NCBI RefSeq assembly: GCF_003584135.1
Contig: NZ_QXFI01000011.1
Location: 124,001 to 188,000 of the forward strand
From: Flagellimonas pelagia
GTDB lineage: Bacteria; Bacteroidota; Bacteroidia; Flavobacteriales; Flavobacteriaceae
Length of the DNA stretch: 64,000 nucleotides
Direction: 5' to 3'
A program made the position numbers and the translations under genes. Shown here piece by piece: positions 54,201-61,784 of this stretch. The notes under the pieces were generated by a model that saw only the letters and a program-made list of their open reading frames with translations, had not been told where the DNA came from and did not search any database. Within the stretch, counting starts at the first letter, position 1. Every line of letters starts with the position of its first letter.

Positions 54201-55047
54201 CTTGGATGTATGTATCGAAGGTAGTTATAGGCCAGATGCTGATGAAGATGGCGTTTTCGATGATGGCGATGATCTCTGTTTGGGAACTCCAAAAGGAGTT
54301 GAAGTGAATACAAGTGGATGTCCGGTCTACCGACTGGCTTCGGATAATTTTGGGATAGAGATCCAAAGTGAAACTTGTAGGAGCAGCAATAATGGCTCCG
54401 TCACTATCACACCGGTGGATACGTCCATAACCTATACTGCGGTCCTTGAAGGTGGGGGTTCGCCCACAACGGCAGATTTTACGAACTCACAGACTTTTGG
54501 AAATCTGACTGCAGGGGAATACTCCATTTGTATCACCGGTACTAATGGAATGATCACCTATGAGGAGGTGTGTTTCGGTATCGTGATCACGGAACCGGAT
54601 GTCTTGGATATCGATGCCTTGGTCGATGCTGGAATTTTAACTTTGGGATTGAGCGGTGCAGACTTTTACAATGTTGAACTTAACGGGTTGGTGACCCAAA
54701 CCCAAGCCTCTAAGATTCAATTACCACTGAAGGAGGGAGTTAACACATTGCGTGTCTATTCCGATCTCCCTTGTCAGGGTGTAATTGAAAAGGCCTTGTT
54801 TTATTCCACTCGACCCATTTTGTCCCCAAACCCGGTAGATGCTACTACCGAAGTGTATTTGGGAGGTTATGAAGGGAAGGTGGATATCCAAATTTATTCC
54901 GGCAACGGAAGATTGGTGATGTCCATGCAAAAAACGGTTATTGGGGAAAATCTAGAAATGGATTTGTCCGTACTGCCAAGGGGAATCTATTACTTGGGAC
55001 TGACCAAGGATGGGGCACAGGAAATGTTTAAATTTATTAAGAGATGA
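51274..55047 (+). CDS. Secreted reprolysin-type metalloprotease with P-domain and T9SS tail
   Basis: 1257 residues. Signal peptide to about residue 22. Prosegment to about 185, then the zinc protease with HELGHQFGANH (about 332-342) and the Met-turn TIMGYAG (about 362-368). Behind it come cadherin- and fibronectin-like segments (about 405-840), a proprotein-convertase P-domain (about 845-985, with DLVITLISPEGTRVTLLS and GEWILEIKDTAASDGGTL) and a C-terminal T9SS sorting domain (about 1183-1257, NPVDATTEVYLGGYEG, ending MFKFIKR). Extracellular protein breakdown is the likely role. The next gene starts within its stop codon. Confidence 0.92.
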   Translation: MRAKLHLVFSITIFFSCFCIYGQQAYWKNIPKQSTLKSASIKDMGKAKKVFSLDRQVFMDEMKTFATSKSVNKVVYLPDGDGNIIPFALKETPVMHPDLAKKYPNIKSYSGVSSDGKYKVKLSNSPKGLESMVVNLKNHEQTFMEPISNKTDSYVLYTKGAGLTAKDDFICETVETLLTTSKTIAPLVDDQVLRKYRIAVSTTGEYTQGKGGTVADALAGINATITRINEVFETDLGVTLELIANNDVLIFTNPNTDPYGSSLNSEVQATITSIIGEANYDVGHLFHQVSDPELNNGNAGFIGSVCVDNKKGSGFSASSTPEGDVFDLDYVAHELGHQFGANHTWSFESEGTGVQAEPGSGTTIMGYAGITGDNDVAPNGSDYFHYYSIQQISDYLQTTSCAQVTPLTNSPPVLTPVGDYTIPKGTAFVLEGIATDPDVGDVLSYTWEQIDDGVVTNNTFGPTNPSGANFRSLPPNAEPIRYFPKLSEVAQGNLTQVNPTVNEAWETVSEIERTLNFAFTVRDNASGGGQVISDVLAVNVLKAAGPFVVTSQSTNEIYSAGSIQEVTWDVANTNILPINAQMVDIFLSLDGGQTFPIILAEDELNDGSANILLPGDATTSARVMVKASDNVFFAVNASDFTIQQSQVVLHFDQLEFEVCQPDDLVIPFVYETYAGFNETSTFTADAPAGLTAIFSPTDATANDTSVSLTLSNTDGVAAGLYDITVTSTSASVTKGVVLSVFIEDTSYTDAVLLSPTDGQGGVSLDAQLTWEENPLFTQYDVEVSTDQGFVNVIESATVPFNFYKTNSLQAETEYFWRVRPSNGCGTGTFGTPFSFVTSQVDCKNLESTDVPLTISAVGTPTITTSVFFWEDLPVSDVNVNLELDHSYLEDLVITLISPEGTRVTLLSNTCGDLNNINAVFDDDGDPITCSGNPAISGSVSPIGSLASLKGESILGEWILEIKDTAASDGGTLIGFSLDVCIEGSYRPDADEDGVFDDGDDLCLGTPKGVEVNTSGCPVYRLASDNFGIEIQSETCRSSNNGSVTITPVDTSITYTAVLEGGGSPTTADFTNSQTFGNLTAGEYSICITGTNGMITYEEVCFGIVITEPDVLDIDALVDAGILTLGLSGADFYNVELNGLVTQTQASKIQLPLKEGVNTLRVYSDLPCQGVIEKALFYSTRPILSPNPVDATTEVYLGGYEGKVDIQIYSGNGRLVMSMQKTVIGENLEMDLSVLPRGIYYLGLTKDGAQEMFKFIKR

Positions 55048-55730
55048 TGATGAGGAAACTACTCTATATATCCATCTTGGGGTTTTTGGTAGCCTGCGGC
55101 AAGGATAATACGCCACCTGCACCCGAAGGGGCGCTTTTGGTCTTCCCGGAAGAAAACTCCGAATGCACAACAGGTTCCAATGTCAATGAAACCTTGAGCC
55201 AGGTGACTTTCCGTTGGGATGCTTCCAAAAATACGGATAGTTATACCTTAAGTGTAGTGAACCTGAAAACCAATGTACCCCAAAACATTTCCACTGCTAC
55301 CACTTCTGCTAGTCTATCCATTGCAAAGGGAACCCCTTTTGCCTGGTCGGTCACTTCACGTAATTCAAAATCCGATCAAGTGGCAACCAGTGAGACCTGG
55401 TTGTTCTACAATGCGGGTGCACAGACCACGTATGCACCTTTTCCAGCCCAATTGGTAAGCCCTGCCTCTGGTTCTACGGTACAAAAGGATATTGCCAACG
55501 AAGTTCTGTTGGAATGGTCCGGTGCAGATGTGGACAATGATATCGATACATTCGAGGTATTCTTTTCAGATGTTAATCCGCCCACAACATTATTGGGAAC
55601 TACCAACGCGGCGACCATGGAATTGTCTGCCTCAGTACAGTCTTCTACAGTGTACTATTGGAAAGTGATCACCACCGACCTGGAAGGAAACACTTCGGAT
55701 TCCGGTGTGTTCGAGTTTAAAGTCTTCTGA
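55044..55730 (+). CDS. Lipoprotein with fibronectin III-like repeats
   Basis: 228 residues. Lipoprotein signal peptide with lipobox LVACG (Cys about 18). Two fibronectin III-like segments: about 48-115 (SQVTFRWDASKNTDSYTLSV) and about 130-225 (VLLEWSGADVDNDIDTFEVF, STVYYWKVITTDLEGNTSD). It starts inside the stop codon of the metalloprotease (ATGA overlap), so they are translated together; it could help anchor or process the protease at the surface, but that is inference. Confidence 0.85.
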   Translation: MMMRKLLYISILGFLVACGKDNTPPAPEGALLVFPEENSECTTGSNVNETLSQVTFRWDASKNTDSYTLSVVNLKTNVPQNISTATTSASLSIAKGTPFAWSVTSRNSKSDQVATSETWLFYNAGAQTTYAPFPAQLVSPASGSTVQKDIANEVLLEWSGADVDNDIDTFEVFFSDVNPPTTLLGTTNAATMELSASVQSSTVYYWKVITTDLEGNTSDSGVFEFKVF

Positions 55731-55731
55731 A

Positions 55732-56358
55732 TTATTTCCCGTTGAACTGGTTCATGGTGTTCTTGACACCGGCAAACACAAACGAACGGACAAGGTCTGC
55801 AGCTACTATCAAACGGTCGGTCATGGCCTTGGTCTCTTCGGCGTTCCATTTTCCCAGAACATAATCCACTTGGCGTCCTTTGCCAAAATCTGCCCCTACA
55901 CCAAATCGGAAACGGTTGTAGTGGGTGGTTTGGAGCATGTTCTGCACATCTTTAAGCCCATTGTGGCCGCCATCGCTTCCCTTGGTTTTTAATCTAATGG
56001 TTCCGAAGGGAAGGTTGATGTCATCCGTAATGATGAGCAGATTGTCCATGGGGATATTTTCCTGATCCATCCAATATTTGACCGCTTTGCCACTCAGGTT
56101 CATATAGGTGGATGGTTTAAGGCAAAGAACACTCTTTCCCTTGTGCTTAAATGTGCCCACCGAACCAAGTTTGGCACTTTCAAACGTGAATGCCTCTTGT
56201 TCGGCCAAAAAGTCCAAGATTTTGAACCCGATGTTATGTCGGGTTTCATCATAGTCCGACCCAATGTTTCCTAGTCCTACGATCAAGAATTTTTTCATGG
56301 AATCCGTTTCTTCCAATAATGATGGACTGCCAAATAGTTTTTGGATGAAATTGAACAT
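55732..56358 (-). CDS. pth: Peptidyl-tRNA hydrolase
   Basis: 208 residues. Family pattern KFLIVGLGNIGSDYDETRHN with the catalytic His in RHNIGF (about 40-46), then KPSTYMNLSGKAV, LLIITDDINLPFGTIRLK and SDGGHNGLKDVQN. Releases peptides from stalled peptidyl-tRNA. There is an N-terminal extension (MFNFIQKLFGSPS) before MKK, common in Flavobacteria; start 56358 is therefore preferred over the internal Met at residue 21. Third gene of the prs-rplY-pth group. Confidence 0.95.
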   Translation of the reverse strand: MFNFIQKLFGSPSLLEETDSMKKFLIVGLGNIGSDYDETRHNIGFKILDFLAEQEAFTFESAKLGSVGTFKHKGKSVLCLKPSTYMNLSGKAVKYWMDQENIPMDNLLIITDDINLPFGTIRLKTKGSDGGHNGLKDVQNMLQTTHYNRFRFGVGADFGKGRQVDYVLGKWNAEETKAMTDRLIVAADLVRSFVFAGVKNTMNQFNGK

Positions 56359-56379
56359 CAGCAGTGTTGTAATGGTCTA

Positions 56380-56428
56380 AAAATACAAAAGCATCCCCAA
56401 TGTCCAAGAGAACAATACAGGGATGCTT
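56380..56428 (-). terminator. Terminator after rplY
   Basis: AAGCATCCC (56389-56397) pairs with GGGATGCTT (56420-56428) around a 22-nt loop, followed on the minus strand by TTGTATTTTT. It may partly separate pth from rplY. Confidence 0.7.
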
Positions 56429-56446
56429 AAAATGTTGTGGTTTTGA

Positions 56447-57082
56447 CTATTCCGTGGCCTCAGCAGCTTCAGTAGCTTCAGCGGCTGGAGCCTCAGTGCC
56501 TTCCTCTTCTTCATCTTCCGAATCATCGGCAACAGAAGTTCTGGAAGCTTTCACCTGTACAACAGAAGTGTTGTCTGGGTGCAAAATGGTATAATTTTCA
56601 CTCAATAGGGATTCCACTGAAATGGTACCACCAATCCTAAGTTTGGAGATGTTCACAGTGATGGAATCCGGTAGCAAATCTGGCAACGCCTTAATGGTAA
56701 GCTTTCTCTTTCTGAAAAGCAATCTACCACCATTACGTACCCCTGGGGAATTTCCTTCCAAAATAACAGGGATGTCCATAGTAACAGGCTTATCCTTGAA
56801 CAATTGGTAGAAATCCACGTGTAAAATACTGTCGGTTACAGGATGGAATTGAATATCCTGCAATACGGCCTCAAATTTTTGGCCATCTTCCAACTCAATC
56901 ACAGCAGTGTGAGCGTTTGGGGTATACACCAAATCTCTGAATGAAAATTCTTCAACTGAAAAGTGAATCGGTTTATCCCCTCCGTACAGCACGCAAGGGA
57001 CCTTTCCAGCATTACGTAGGGCCTTGGTAGCAACCTTACCCACGCTTTCTCTTTGGGATCCTTTGATTGTAATTGACTTCAT
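56447..57082 (-). CDS. rplY: 50S ribosomal protein L25/general stress protein Ctc
   Basis: 211 residues, the long CTC form. N-terminal L25 domain ([39 protein letters not shown]), then the TL5-type C-terminal domain ([40 protein letters not shown]), and an acidic Ala/Glu tail ([15 protein letters not shown]). Binds 5S rRNA. Follows prs and precedes pth. Confidence 0.95.
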   Translation of the reverse strand: MKSITIKGSQRESVGKVATKALRNAGKVPCVLYGGDKPIHFSVEEFSFRDLVYTPNAHTAVIELEDGQKFEAVLQDIQFHPVTDSILHVDFYQLFKDKPVTMDIPVILEGNSPGVRNGGRLLFRKRKLTIKALPDLLPDSITVNISKLRIGGTISVESLLSENYTILHPDNTSVVQVKASRTSVADDSEDEEEEGTEAPAAEATEAAEATE

Positions 57083-57140
57083 AATTTCTATTTACTATTT
57101 AAATTTAATTCTAAAATATACTTTTCGAAATGCTCTTGTT

Positions 57141-57165
57141 GTCAGCCTGAGCGCAGTCGAAGGCT
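57141..57165 (-). repeat. Dispersed repeat abutting the prs stop codon
   Basis: GTCAGCCTGAGCGCAGTCGA, ending AGGCT; matches the family pattern. The TAG stop codon of prs (57164-57166) begins at its edge. Confidence 0.75.
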
Positions 57166-58105
57166 ACATTAAAAACTTTGAGGATATCGATGTGTTGTGG
57201 TGAACCCTGTGCATAACATCGGCAAAAAGGTCGGCACAAGACAATACCCTTATTTTCTTTTGGTTGTGGTCGATCGGAATAGAATCGGTAATGATCAATT
57301 CCGTCAACTTGGATTTTTCTATTTTTTCATATGCATTACCCGAAAGCAATCCGTGTGTTGTTACGGCACGTACGCTAACGGCTCCCCGTTCCATCATCAA
57401 ATCGGCAGCTTTGGTCAGGGTGCCAGCGGTATCCACCATGTCGTCCACCAATACCACATTCTTTCCTTCCACATCCCCGATCAACTCCATATGGGAAATT
57501 ACATTGGCCTTGGCCCGTTGCTTGTAACAGATCACCACATCGCATTCCAAAGCCTTGGAATAAGCATAGGCCCGTTTGGAGCCTCCCATATCGGGTGAAG
57601 CAATGCAGAGATTGTCCAGTTTCAAATTTTTCAGGTAGGGCAGGAACAAGGTGGAGGCAAACAGATGATCTACGGGTTTTTCAAAAAAACCTTGTATTTG
57701 GTCCGCATGCAGATCCATAGTGATGATTCGCGTGGCACCAGCGGTTTCCAACATCTTGGCCACCAATTTGGCAGCAATCGGAACACGGGGTTTGTCCTTT
57801 CTGTCCTGTCTGGCCCACCCGAAGTACGGCATTACCGCGGTGATGTGTCTTGCGGAAGCACGCTTGGCGGCATCCAGCATCAACAACATTTCCATCAGGT
57901 TTTCAGGTCCTGGGTTGGTGGAGCCGATGATAAAGATCCTGGCGCCACGAATGGATTCCTCGAACGAAGGTTGAAATTCCCCATCACTGTATCTGGAGAA
58001 AAGAACGTTCCCTAGTTCGGCCCCATAAGAAGCAGCAATTTTCTCGCCAAGTATGGTACTTTGGCTACATGCAAAAATTTTGGGTTCGGGAACTTGATAG
58101 GCCAT
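57164..58105 (-). CDS. prs: Ribose-phosphate pyrophosphokinase (PRPP synthetase)
   Basis: 313 residues, class I. Makes PRPP for nucleotide, His and Trp synthesis. Pattern: YFGWARQDRKDKPRVPIAAK (about 94-113), flexible-loop GIGGSKRAYAYSKAL-type segment (SPDMGGSKRAYAYSKAL, about 168-184), and the PRPP-binding VVLVDDMVDTAGTLTKAADL (about 216-235). Divergent from tRNA-Leu, with a TAnnTTTG box 51 bp upstream of its ATG. Confidence 0.96.
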   Translation of the reverse strand: MAYQVPEPKIFACSQSTILGEKIAASYGAELGNVLFSRYSDGEFQPSFEESIRGARIFIIGSTNPGPENLMEMLLMLDAAKRASARHITAVMPYFGWARQDRKDKPRVPIAAKLVAKMLETAGATRIITMDLHADQIQGFFEKPVDHLFASTLFLPYLKNLKLDNLCIASPDMGGSKRAYAYSKALECDVVICYKQRAKANVISHMELIGDVEGKNVVLVDDMVDTAGTLTKAADLMMERGAVSVRAVTTHGLLSGNAYEKIEKSKLTELIITDSIPIDHNQKKIRVLSCADLFADVMHRVHHNTSISSKFLM

Positions 58106-58155
58106 TGCAAACTCTTGTTAACTAGCTTTTTAAAGAGCTGTTTTCTAAAGAGGTG

Positions 58156-58163
58156 CAAATTTA
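58156..58163 (-). promoter_or_regulatory. -7 box (TAAATTTG) of the prs operon
   Basis: Exact TAnnTTTG match on the minus strand, giving a leader of about 45 bases before the prs ATG. Confidence 0.55.
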
Positions 58164-58229
58164 AAAATTAATTCGGGTTGCTAAAGGATAAATGAAAGTA
58201 TTTTTTGGTTGGAAATAAAAATATTTTGT

Positions 58230-58237
58230 TAGCTTTG
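58230..58237 (+). promoter_or_regulatory. -7 box (TAGCTTTG) of tRNA-Leu
   Basis: Exact TAnnTTTG match 26 bp before the tRNA; a TTTG at 58204-58207 lies 22 bp upstream as a possible -33 box. Confidence 0.65.
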
Positions 58238-58263
58238 CAGTCGCATTTTGAAAATGACATGAT

Positions 58264-58345
58264 GCCTTGGTGGCGGAATTGGTAGACGCGCTGGATTCAA
58301 AATCCAGTGTCTTCGGACGTGTGGGTTCGATTCCCACCCAAGGTA
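58264..58345 (+). tRNA. tRNA-Leu (anticodon CAA)
   Basis: 82 bases, class II with a short variable arm. Acceptor stem GCCTTGG (58264-58270) with CCAAGGT (58338-58344), discriminator A at 58345; the first pair is G-U. Anticodon stem CTGGA/TCCAG with loop TTCAAAA gives CAA, reading UUG. T arm GTGGG TTCGATT CCCAC. CCA is not encoded. Its 3' end borders mobile DNA. Confidence 0.95.
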
Positions 58346-58349
58346 CTGA

Positions 58350-58394
58350 AAAACCCTGATAATCGATTGATTTTCAGGGTTTTGTGTTTTTTTG
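58350..58394 (+). terminator. Rho-independent terminator after tRNA-Leu
   Basis: AAAACCCTGA (58350-58359) and TCAGGGTTTT (58374-58383), a perfect 10-bp stem with 14-nt loop, followed by GTGTTTTTTT. Confidence 0.85.
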
Positions 58395-58504
58395 TAGTGA
58401 CGTAAAAGTGACGGTTTTTTTATCAAGGATGAGCAATTTAGCTTAACTGAAAATAAAGGTTAGATTTTATTTTAATTTCTATCAAAAATTATCATTTGAC
58501 ATCC

Positions 58505-58639
58505 TCATCTCCGAATCCCAAATTGACACAGATTGATAATCCATCCATCATTAAACCATTTTTCCACTGTTGAAAACTCAAATTCTTTCAATTTCTCAAA
58601 ATTCTGGTTAATCCCAAAAGGTTCGATTTCTAAACACAT
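58505..58639 (-). CDS. Candidate small protein (44 residues), element-borne
   Basis: Open frame of 44 codons from ATG 58639 to TGA 58505, read as MCLEIEPFGINQNFEKLKEF and then EFSTVEKWFNDGWIINLCQF with a GIRR end. The composition, with charged helix and Trp residues, looks like a real protein. An exact leftward TAnnTTTG box lies 95 bp upstream. No family recognised; it may also be a remnant of a longer gene. Confidence 0.3.
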   Translation of the reverse strand: MCLEIEPFGINQNFEKLKEFEFSTVEKWFNDGWIINLCQFGIRR

Positions 58640-58733
58640 GTAATTTGTCAAATTACATTTAGTGCTATTTAAACTGGATTATTTCAAGTATTTGTTTATC
58701 AGTGTTTTGTGGATAACTAATATCCATTTGGCC

Positions 58734-58741
58734 CAAATATA
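58734..58741 (-). promoter_or_regulatory. Leftward -7 box (TATATTTG) in the element
   Basis: Exact TAnnTTTG match on the minus strand; the transcript would run toward the tRNA over the small ORF at 58505-58639. Confidence 0.4.
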
Positions 58742-58786
58742 GCCTTCTTTTGTTTCTACCTTTATTCCAAGAATTCTAGAAGAGAA

Positions 58787-58804
58787 AACAAAAGCGCTTT
58801 TGTT
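58787..58804. promoter_or_regulatory. Perfect 18-bp palindrome upstream of the HTH gene
   Basis: AACAAAAGC followed by GCTTTTGTT, ending 26 bp before the HTH gene's ATG. A likely operator for autoregulation or an excisionase binding site. Confidence 0.55.
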
Positions 58805-58830
58805 CATTTTTTAATCCAAAAAGGAAACAA

Positions 58831-59115
58831 ATGGACAATTTATTGATACTTGAACGGCTAGATCGTTTAGAGCGGCTCATGATAGCTAGCAAAGAGGTGC
58901 TGACCTTTGAAGAAACCTGTGACTATACCGGAATTTCGAGAAGCTATCTGTATAAACTGACTTCTTCCGGAAACATACCACATTCCAAGCCCAATGGAAA
59001 AATGATATTCTTTGAAAGAAAAAAACTCAATGATTGGCTTCTCCAAAATAGTCGGTTGTCCCATGACGAGATCAACGGGAAGGCTTTGCAGCACTCATTC
59101 AAAAATCGAAAGTAA
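58831..59115 (+). CDS. Excisionase-like helix-turn-helix protein
   Basis: 94 residues. HTH_17/MerR-like DNA-binding fold: LTFEETCDYTGISRSYLYKL (about 24-43), then the wing SSGNIPHSKPNGKMIFFERK (about 45-64) and KLNDWLLQNSRLS. Such proteins in Bacteroidota elements act as excisionase or regulator of element replication. An AAGGAA stretch four bases before the ATG is a Shine-Dalgarno-like signal. Its stop overlaps the next gene's start (TAATG). Confidence 0.88.
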   Translation: MDNLLILERLDRLERLMIASKEVLTFEETCDYTGISRSYLYKLTSSGNIPHSKPNGKMIFFERKKLNDWLLQNSRLSHDEINGKALQHSFKNRK

Positions 59116-60323
59116 TGGTTTTGCCCAAACATAATGGCAATCTGTACTTTGTCAAGGATTCAAAGAAGAAAACGGTCTATGACTATACCATGGAATATTT
59201 GGAGGCCAAGTACGATATCATGTACAATGAGATATCCCATGATTTCCAGATAGCCTTTAAAGGTACCAAAGAGTGGCAATATCTAAACCTGAATTCCCTT
59301 ATCATAGAACTGGCCAAGGCGGGGGTGGATATTCCTACCGGAAAATTGGAAATACTGATACGGTCGGAGTGGATTCCCAAGTGCAATCCCATTAAAGAGT
59401 ACTTCAACAACCTTCCAAAATGGGACGGAGGTGAACATATCCTAAAGTTGGCCTCCTATGTGCCAACGTATGAGAAAAAAGCTTTCAAATATCACTTCAA
59501 GAAGTGGATGGTCCGTGCCATTAGATGTGCCCTGGAACCTAATTATTTCAATAAGCAGGCTTTTGTGCTGTCCCACCAAGGTCAAAACTCGGGCAAGTCC
59601 ACATGGTGCAGATTTCTGTGCCCGCCAGAACTTGCTGAATATATGGCTGAGGACATCAGTAATGACAAGGATGCACGGATACAGCTGTGCCGGAATTTTT
59701 TGTACAATCTGGACGAACTGGCCGTGCTTTCCAAAAAGGATGTGAATGCCCTAAAGTCATTTTTTTCCAAGACCTTTATAAACGAGCGCTTGCCATACGA
59801 TAGGAAAAACACGACCCTGTCCCGGATATGCTCCTTTGTGGGCTCCACCAATATGTCCTCGTTTCTTAACGATGAGACGGGTTCAGTGCGTTGGCTCTGT
59901 TTTGAGCTCAAGGGAAAAATCGATTTTTCGTATTCAAAAGAGGTCGATATCAACAAGGTATGGTCACAGGCCTATCATTTGGCCTATTCGGACCCCAACT
60001 TTGATTCCGAACTTTCCATTGAGGATATTCAGGAGAATGAAGAACGGAACAGGAAGTATACCAAATTGACCTCCGAACAAGAAGTAGTTGCCAAATACTA
60101 TCAAAAATCCAATGATATGAAAGACTTCAGGACGGCATCGGATATCATGGTAGAGATTGCATGTCTCAACCTTCGATTGAACCATATAAATATTGGGAGA
60201 GCACTCGCTGGGTTTGGTTTTCAAAAGGTAAAGCATCCCAAACGACAGGTTTATGGCTATTTGTCCCGACCCCTCTTTGAGGGAAGCCCCTGGGAAATGG
60301 AATTTGCAAAGAAAGAAGAATAG
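59115..60323 (+). CDS. VapE-like superfamily 3 helicase/ATPase
   Basis: 402 residues. Virulence-associated E family: SEWIPKCNPIKEYFNNLPKW (about 84-103), Walker A GQNSGKST (156-163), Walker B region FLYNLDELAVLSK (195-207), then sensor FVGSTNMSSFLNDETGSVRW (about 240-259). Acts in replication of plasmids and mobile elements as helicase-primase part. It lies just upstream of the iteron-like cluster, which fits a role in starting replication of the excised element. Its start overlaps the HTH gene. Confidence 0.85.
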   Translation: MVLPKHNGNLYFVKDSKKKTVYDYTMEYLEAKYDIMYNEISHDFQIAFKGTKEWQYLNLNSLIIELAKAGVDIPTGKLEILIRSEWIPKCNPIKEYFNNLPKWDGGEHILKLASYVPTYEKKAFKYHFKKWMVRAIRCALEPNYFNKQAFVLSHQGQNSGKSTWCRFLCPPELAEYMAEDISNDKDARIQLCRNFLYNLDELAVLSKKDVNALKSFFSKTFINERLPYDRKNTTLSRICSFVGSTNMSSFLNDETGSVRWLCFELKGKIDFSYSKEVDINKVWSQAYHLAYSDPNFDSELSIEDIQENEERNRKYTKLTSEQEVVAKYYQKSNDMKDFRTASDIMVEIACLNLRLNHINIGRALAGFGFQKVKHPKRQVYGYLSRPLFEGSPWEMEFAKKEE

Positions 60324-60506
60324 TACCTACCTAATTACCTAAAGAAGTCTAAAGCCAAAGAGCATGGACAAAATTTTAGGTAGGATATATAACTTCCATC
60401 TTACCTAGAGGTTACCTAACCTACCTAATGGGTAAGATAGGTAAGTTGAGAAAATATCTGACCTAGCTTGAAAACCCGCGTCATCATTGGGTTAGGTAGA
60501 TAGGTA
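60324..60506. repeat. Iteron-like cluster of TACCTA/TAGGTA hexamers
   Basis: 183 bp between the helicase and primase genes. Exact TACCTA at 60324, 60328, 60336, 60402, 60413 and 60422; exact TAGGTA (its reverse complement) at 60377, 60438, 60493 and 60501; near matches (GACCTA at 60470) add more. Dense, two-way repeated hexamers in a gene gap next to replication genes look like a replication origin or an operator array. Confidence 0.7.
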
Positions 60507-60530
60507 GGAGAAATAACAAAATTTGAGACA

Positions 60531-61442
60531 ATGAAAAGAAAAACTACATATATGATGGACTGCGAAAAAGCCCGCAACATTGACCTCGTATCCACGCTGG
60601 CCAAGTCGGGGCACTTTCCAGTCCGGGAAACGGAAAAAGAAGCTTGGTTCCTCAGCCCGTTCCGGACCGAGACCCAAGCCTCTTTCAAAGTATCATTGAA
60701 GAAAAACTACTGGATAGACTTCGGGACCTTCGAGGGGGGCAGTACTATAGATTTGGTCATGAAAATGGAGAACTGTTCTGTAAAGGAGGCATTGGAAAGA
60801 TTGTCGGGTCCTATGGAGCATTTTTCTTTTCACCGGCGGCCGAATCCAACCAAGAAGGAACACAGGGCCAATCCGATTGAAATCATCCAGGAAAAGGAAA
60901 TCGAACACCGGGCCATTCAAACCTATCTGAGCTCCAGAAAGATATCGACCAAGACCGCAAGAAAACTTTGCAAGGAAATCCATTATCGAATAGGAGGGCG
61001 GAAATATTTTGCCATAGGACTCCTGAACAGGTCGGGAGGCTGGGAGCTGCGGAACAGATATTGGAAAGGGTCCACATCGCCAAAGGATGTTTCGATAATT
61101 GGCAACCAATCAAAGAAATTGGCCATTACGGAGGGCATGTTCGATATGCTCACCCTAATGGAGTTGATGCCGGGTATCTTAAACAGCTATGACCTTCTGG
61201 TATTGAACACCACGGCCTTTGTGAAACGGATGATTTCTGAAATAGGGGAATATGAAAGTGTGGAGCTGTTTCTTGATAGGGACAGAACGGGACTGGGGAT
61301 GACGGAACTTTTATTGGAAAAGTGCCCGAACAGCAGGGATATGTCCTCTCTCTATAGAGGATTCAAGGATATCAATGAATGGAAGGTAAAAAGCGCGAAG
61401 GATGAAGTTCGGCAACGAATTCAAGATGTGTCATTGTCATGA
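60531..61442 (+). CDS. Toprim-type primase with degenerate CHC2 zinc region
   Basis: 303 residues. The N-terminal part (about 30-80) aligns with the CHC2 primase pattern (SPFRTETQASFKV, YWIDFGTFEGGSTIDLVMK), but the zinc-binding Cys and His are replaced. Toprim motifs follow: E201 (AITEGMFDMLTLMEL) and D249-x-D251 (LFLDRDRTG). Makes RNA primers or acts on the element origin. Starts 25 bp after the iteron-like cluster. Confidence 0.85.
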   Translation: MKRKTTYMMDCEKARNIDLVSTLAKSGHFPVRETEKEAWFLSPFRTETQASFKVSLKKNYWIDFGTFEGGSTIDLVMKMENCSVKEALERLSGPMEHFSFHRRPNPTKKEHRANPIEIIQEKEIEHRAIQTYLSSRKISTKTARKLCKEIHYRIGGRKYFAIGLLNRSGGWELRNRYWKGSTSPKDVSIIGNQSKKLAITEGMFDMLTLMELMPGILNSYDLLVLNTTAFVKRMISEIGEYESVELFLDRDRTGLGMTELLLEKCPNSRDMSSLYRGFKDINEWKVKSAKDEVRQRIQDVSLS

Positions 61443-61487
61443 CAAATCTTGCTTTTGCTCCCGAAGGTCGCAAAAGATGATGTGAAA

Positions 61488-61784
61488 ATGAAGAAAGAGT
61501 TCGTCCAGTTCCGGTGCTCGGTCTACGAGAAGAAACTGCTGAAGGTCAAGGCCCGCAAGAGCGGTCTTTCCCTCAGTGAGTACTGTCGGCGTGCCGCCTT
61601 CGAAGACCGTATCGTGGAGCGGATGACGGACGAACAGATAGAGGCCTATAAGCTTTTGGTCAAATACCAACGGAACTTCAAATTGATCACCAACATGTTC
61701 CGGAAGCGGAACCCCAAGTTGGCAGAGGAAACTGCCCAATTAGCCAAAGAAATACGACAACACCTTTTAAACTTCAGGAAATGA
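61488..61784 (+). CDS. MobC-like mobilization (relaxosome) protein
   Basis: 98 residues from the ATG at 61488 (MKKEFVQFRCSVYEKK), chosen over a TTG at 61449 because the ribbon-helix-helix pattern begins here: KEFVQFRCSVYEKKLLKVKA and KSGLSLSEYCRRAAFEDRIV. These accessory proteins bind the transfer origin and help the relaxase. Overlaps the relaxase start by four bases (ATGA). Confidence 0.88.
   Translation: MKKEFVQFRCSVYEKKLLKVKARKSGLSLSEYCRRAAFEDRIVERMTDEQIEAYKLLVKYQRNFKLITNMFRKRNPKLAEETAQLAKEIRQHLLNFRK

Larger units (their letters stand above)
58395..58830. other. Gene-poor left part of the element
   Basis: A+T-rich. Contains a direct repeat AGTGACG-TAAA-AGTGACG (58397-58414), possibly an integrase arm site, a small leftward ORF (58505-58639), a leftward -7 box (58734-58741) and an 18-bp palindrome (58787-58804). 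No large gene on either strand. Confidence 0.5.

Noticed and set aside
58229..58426. 65-residue minus-strand frame over the tRNA-Leu gene
   Set aside because: It is the reverse side of the tRNA and its terminator; this kind of frame is a frequent false gene call.
60324..60506. CRISPR array
   Set aside because: Hexamers are too short, unevenly spaced and in both orientations; no cas genes and no spacers of regular length.
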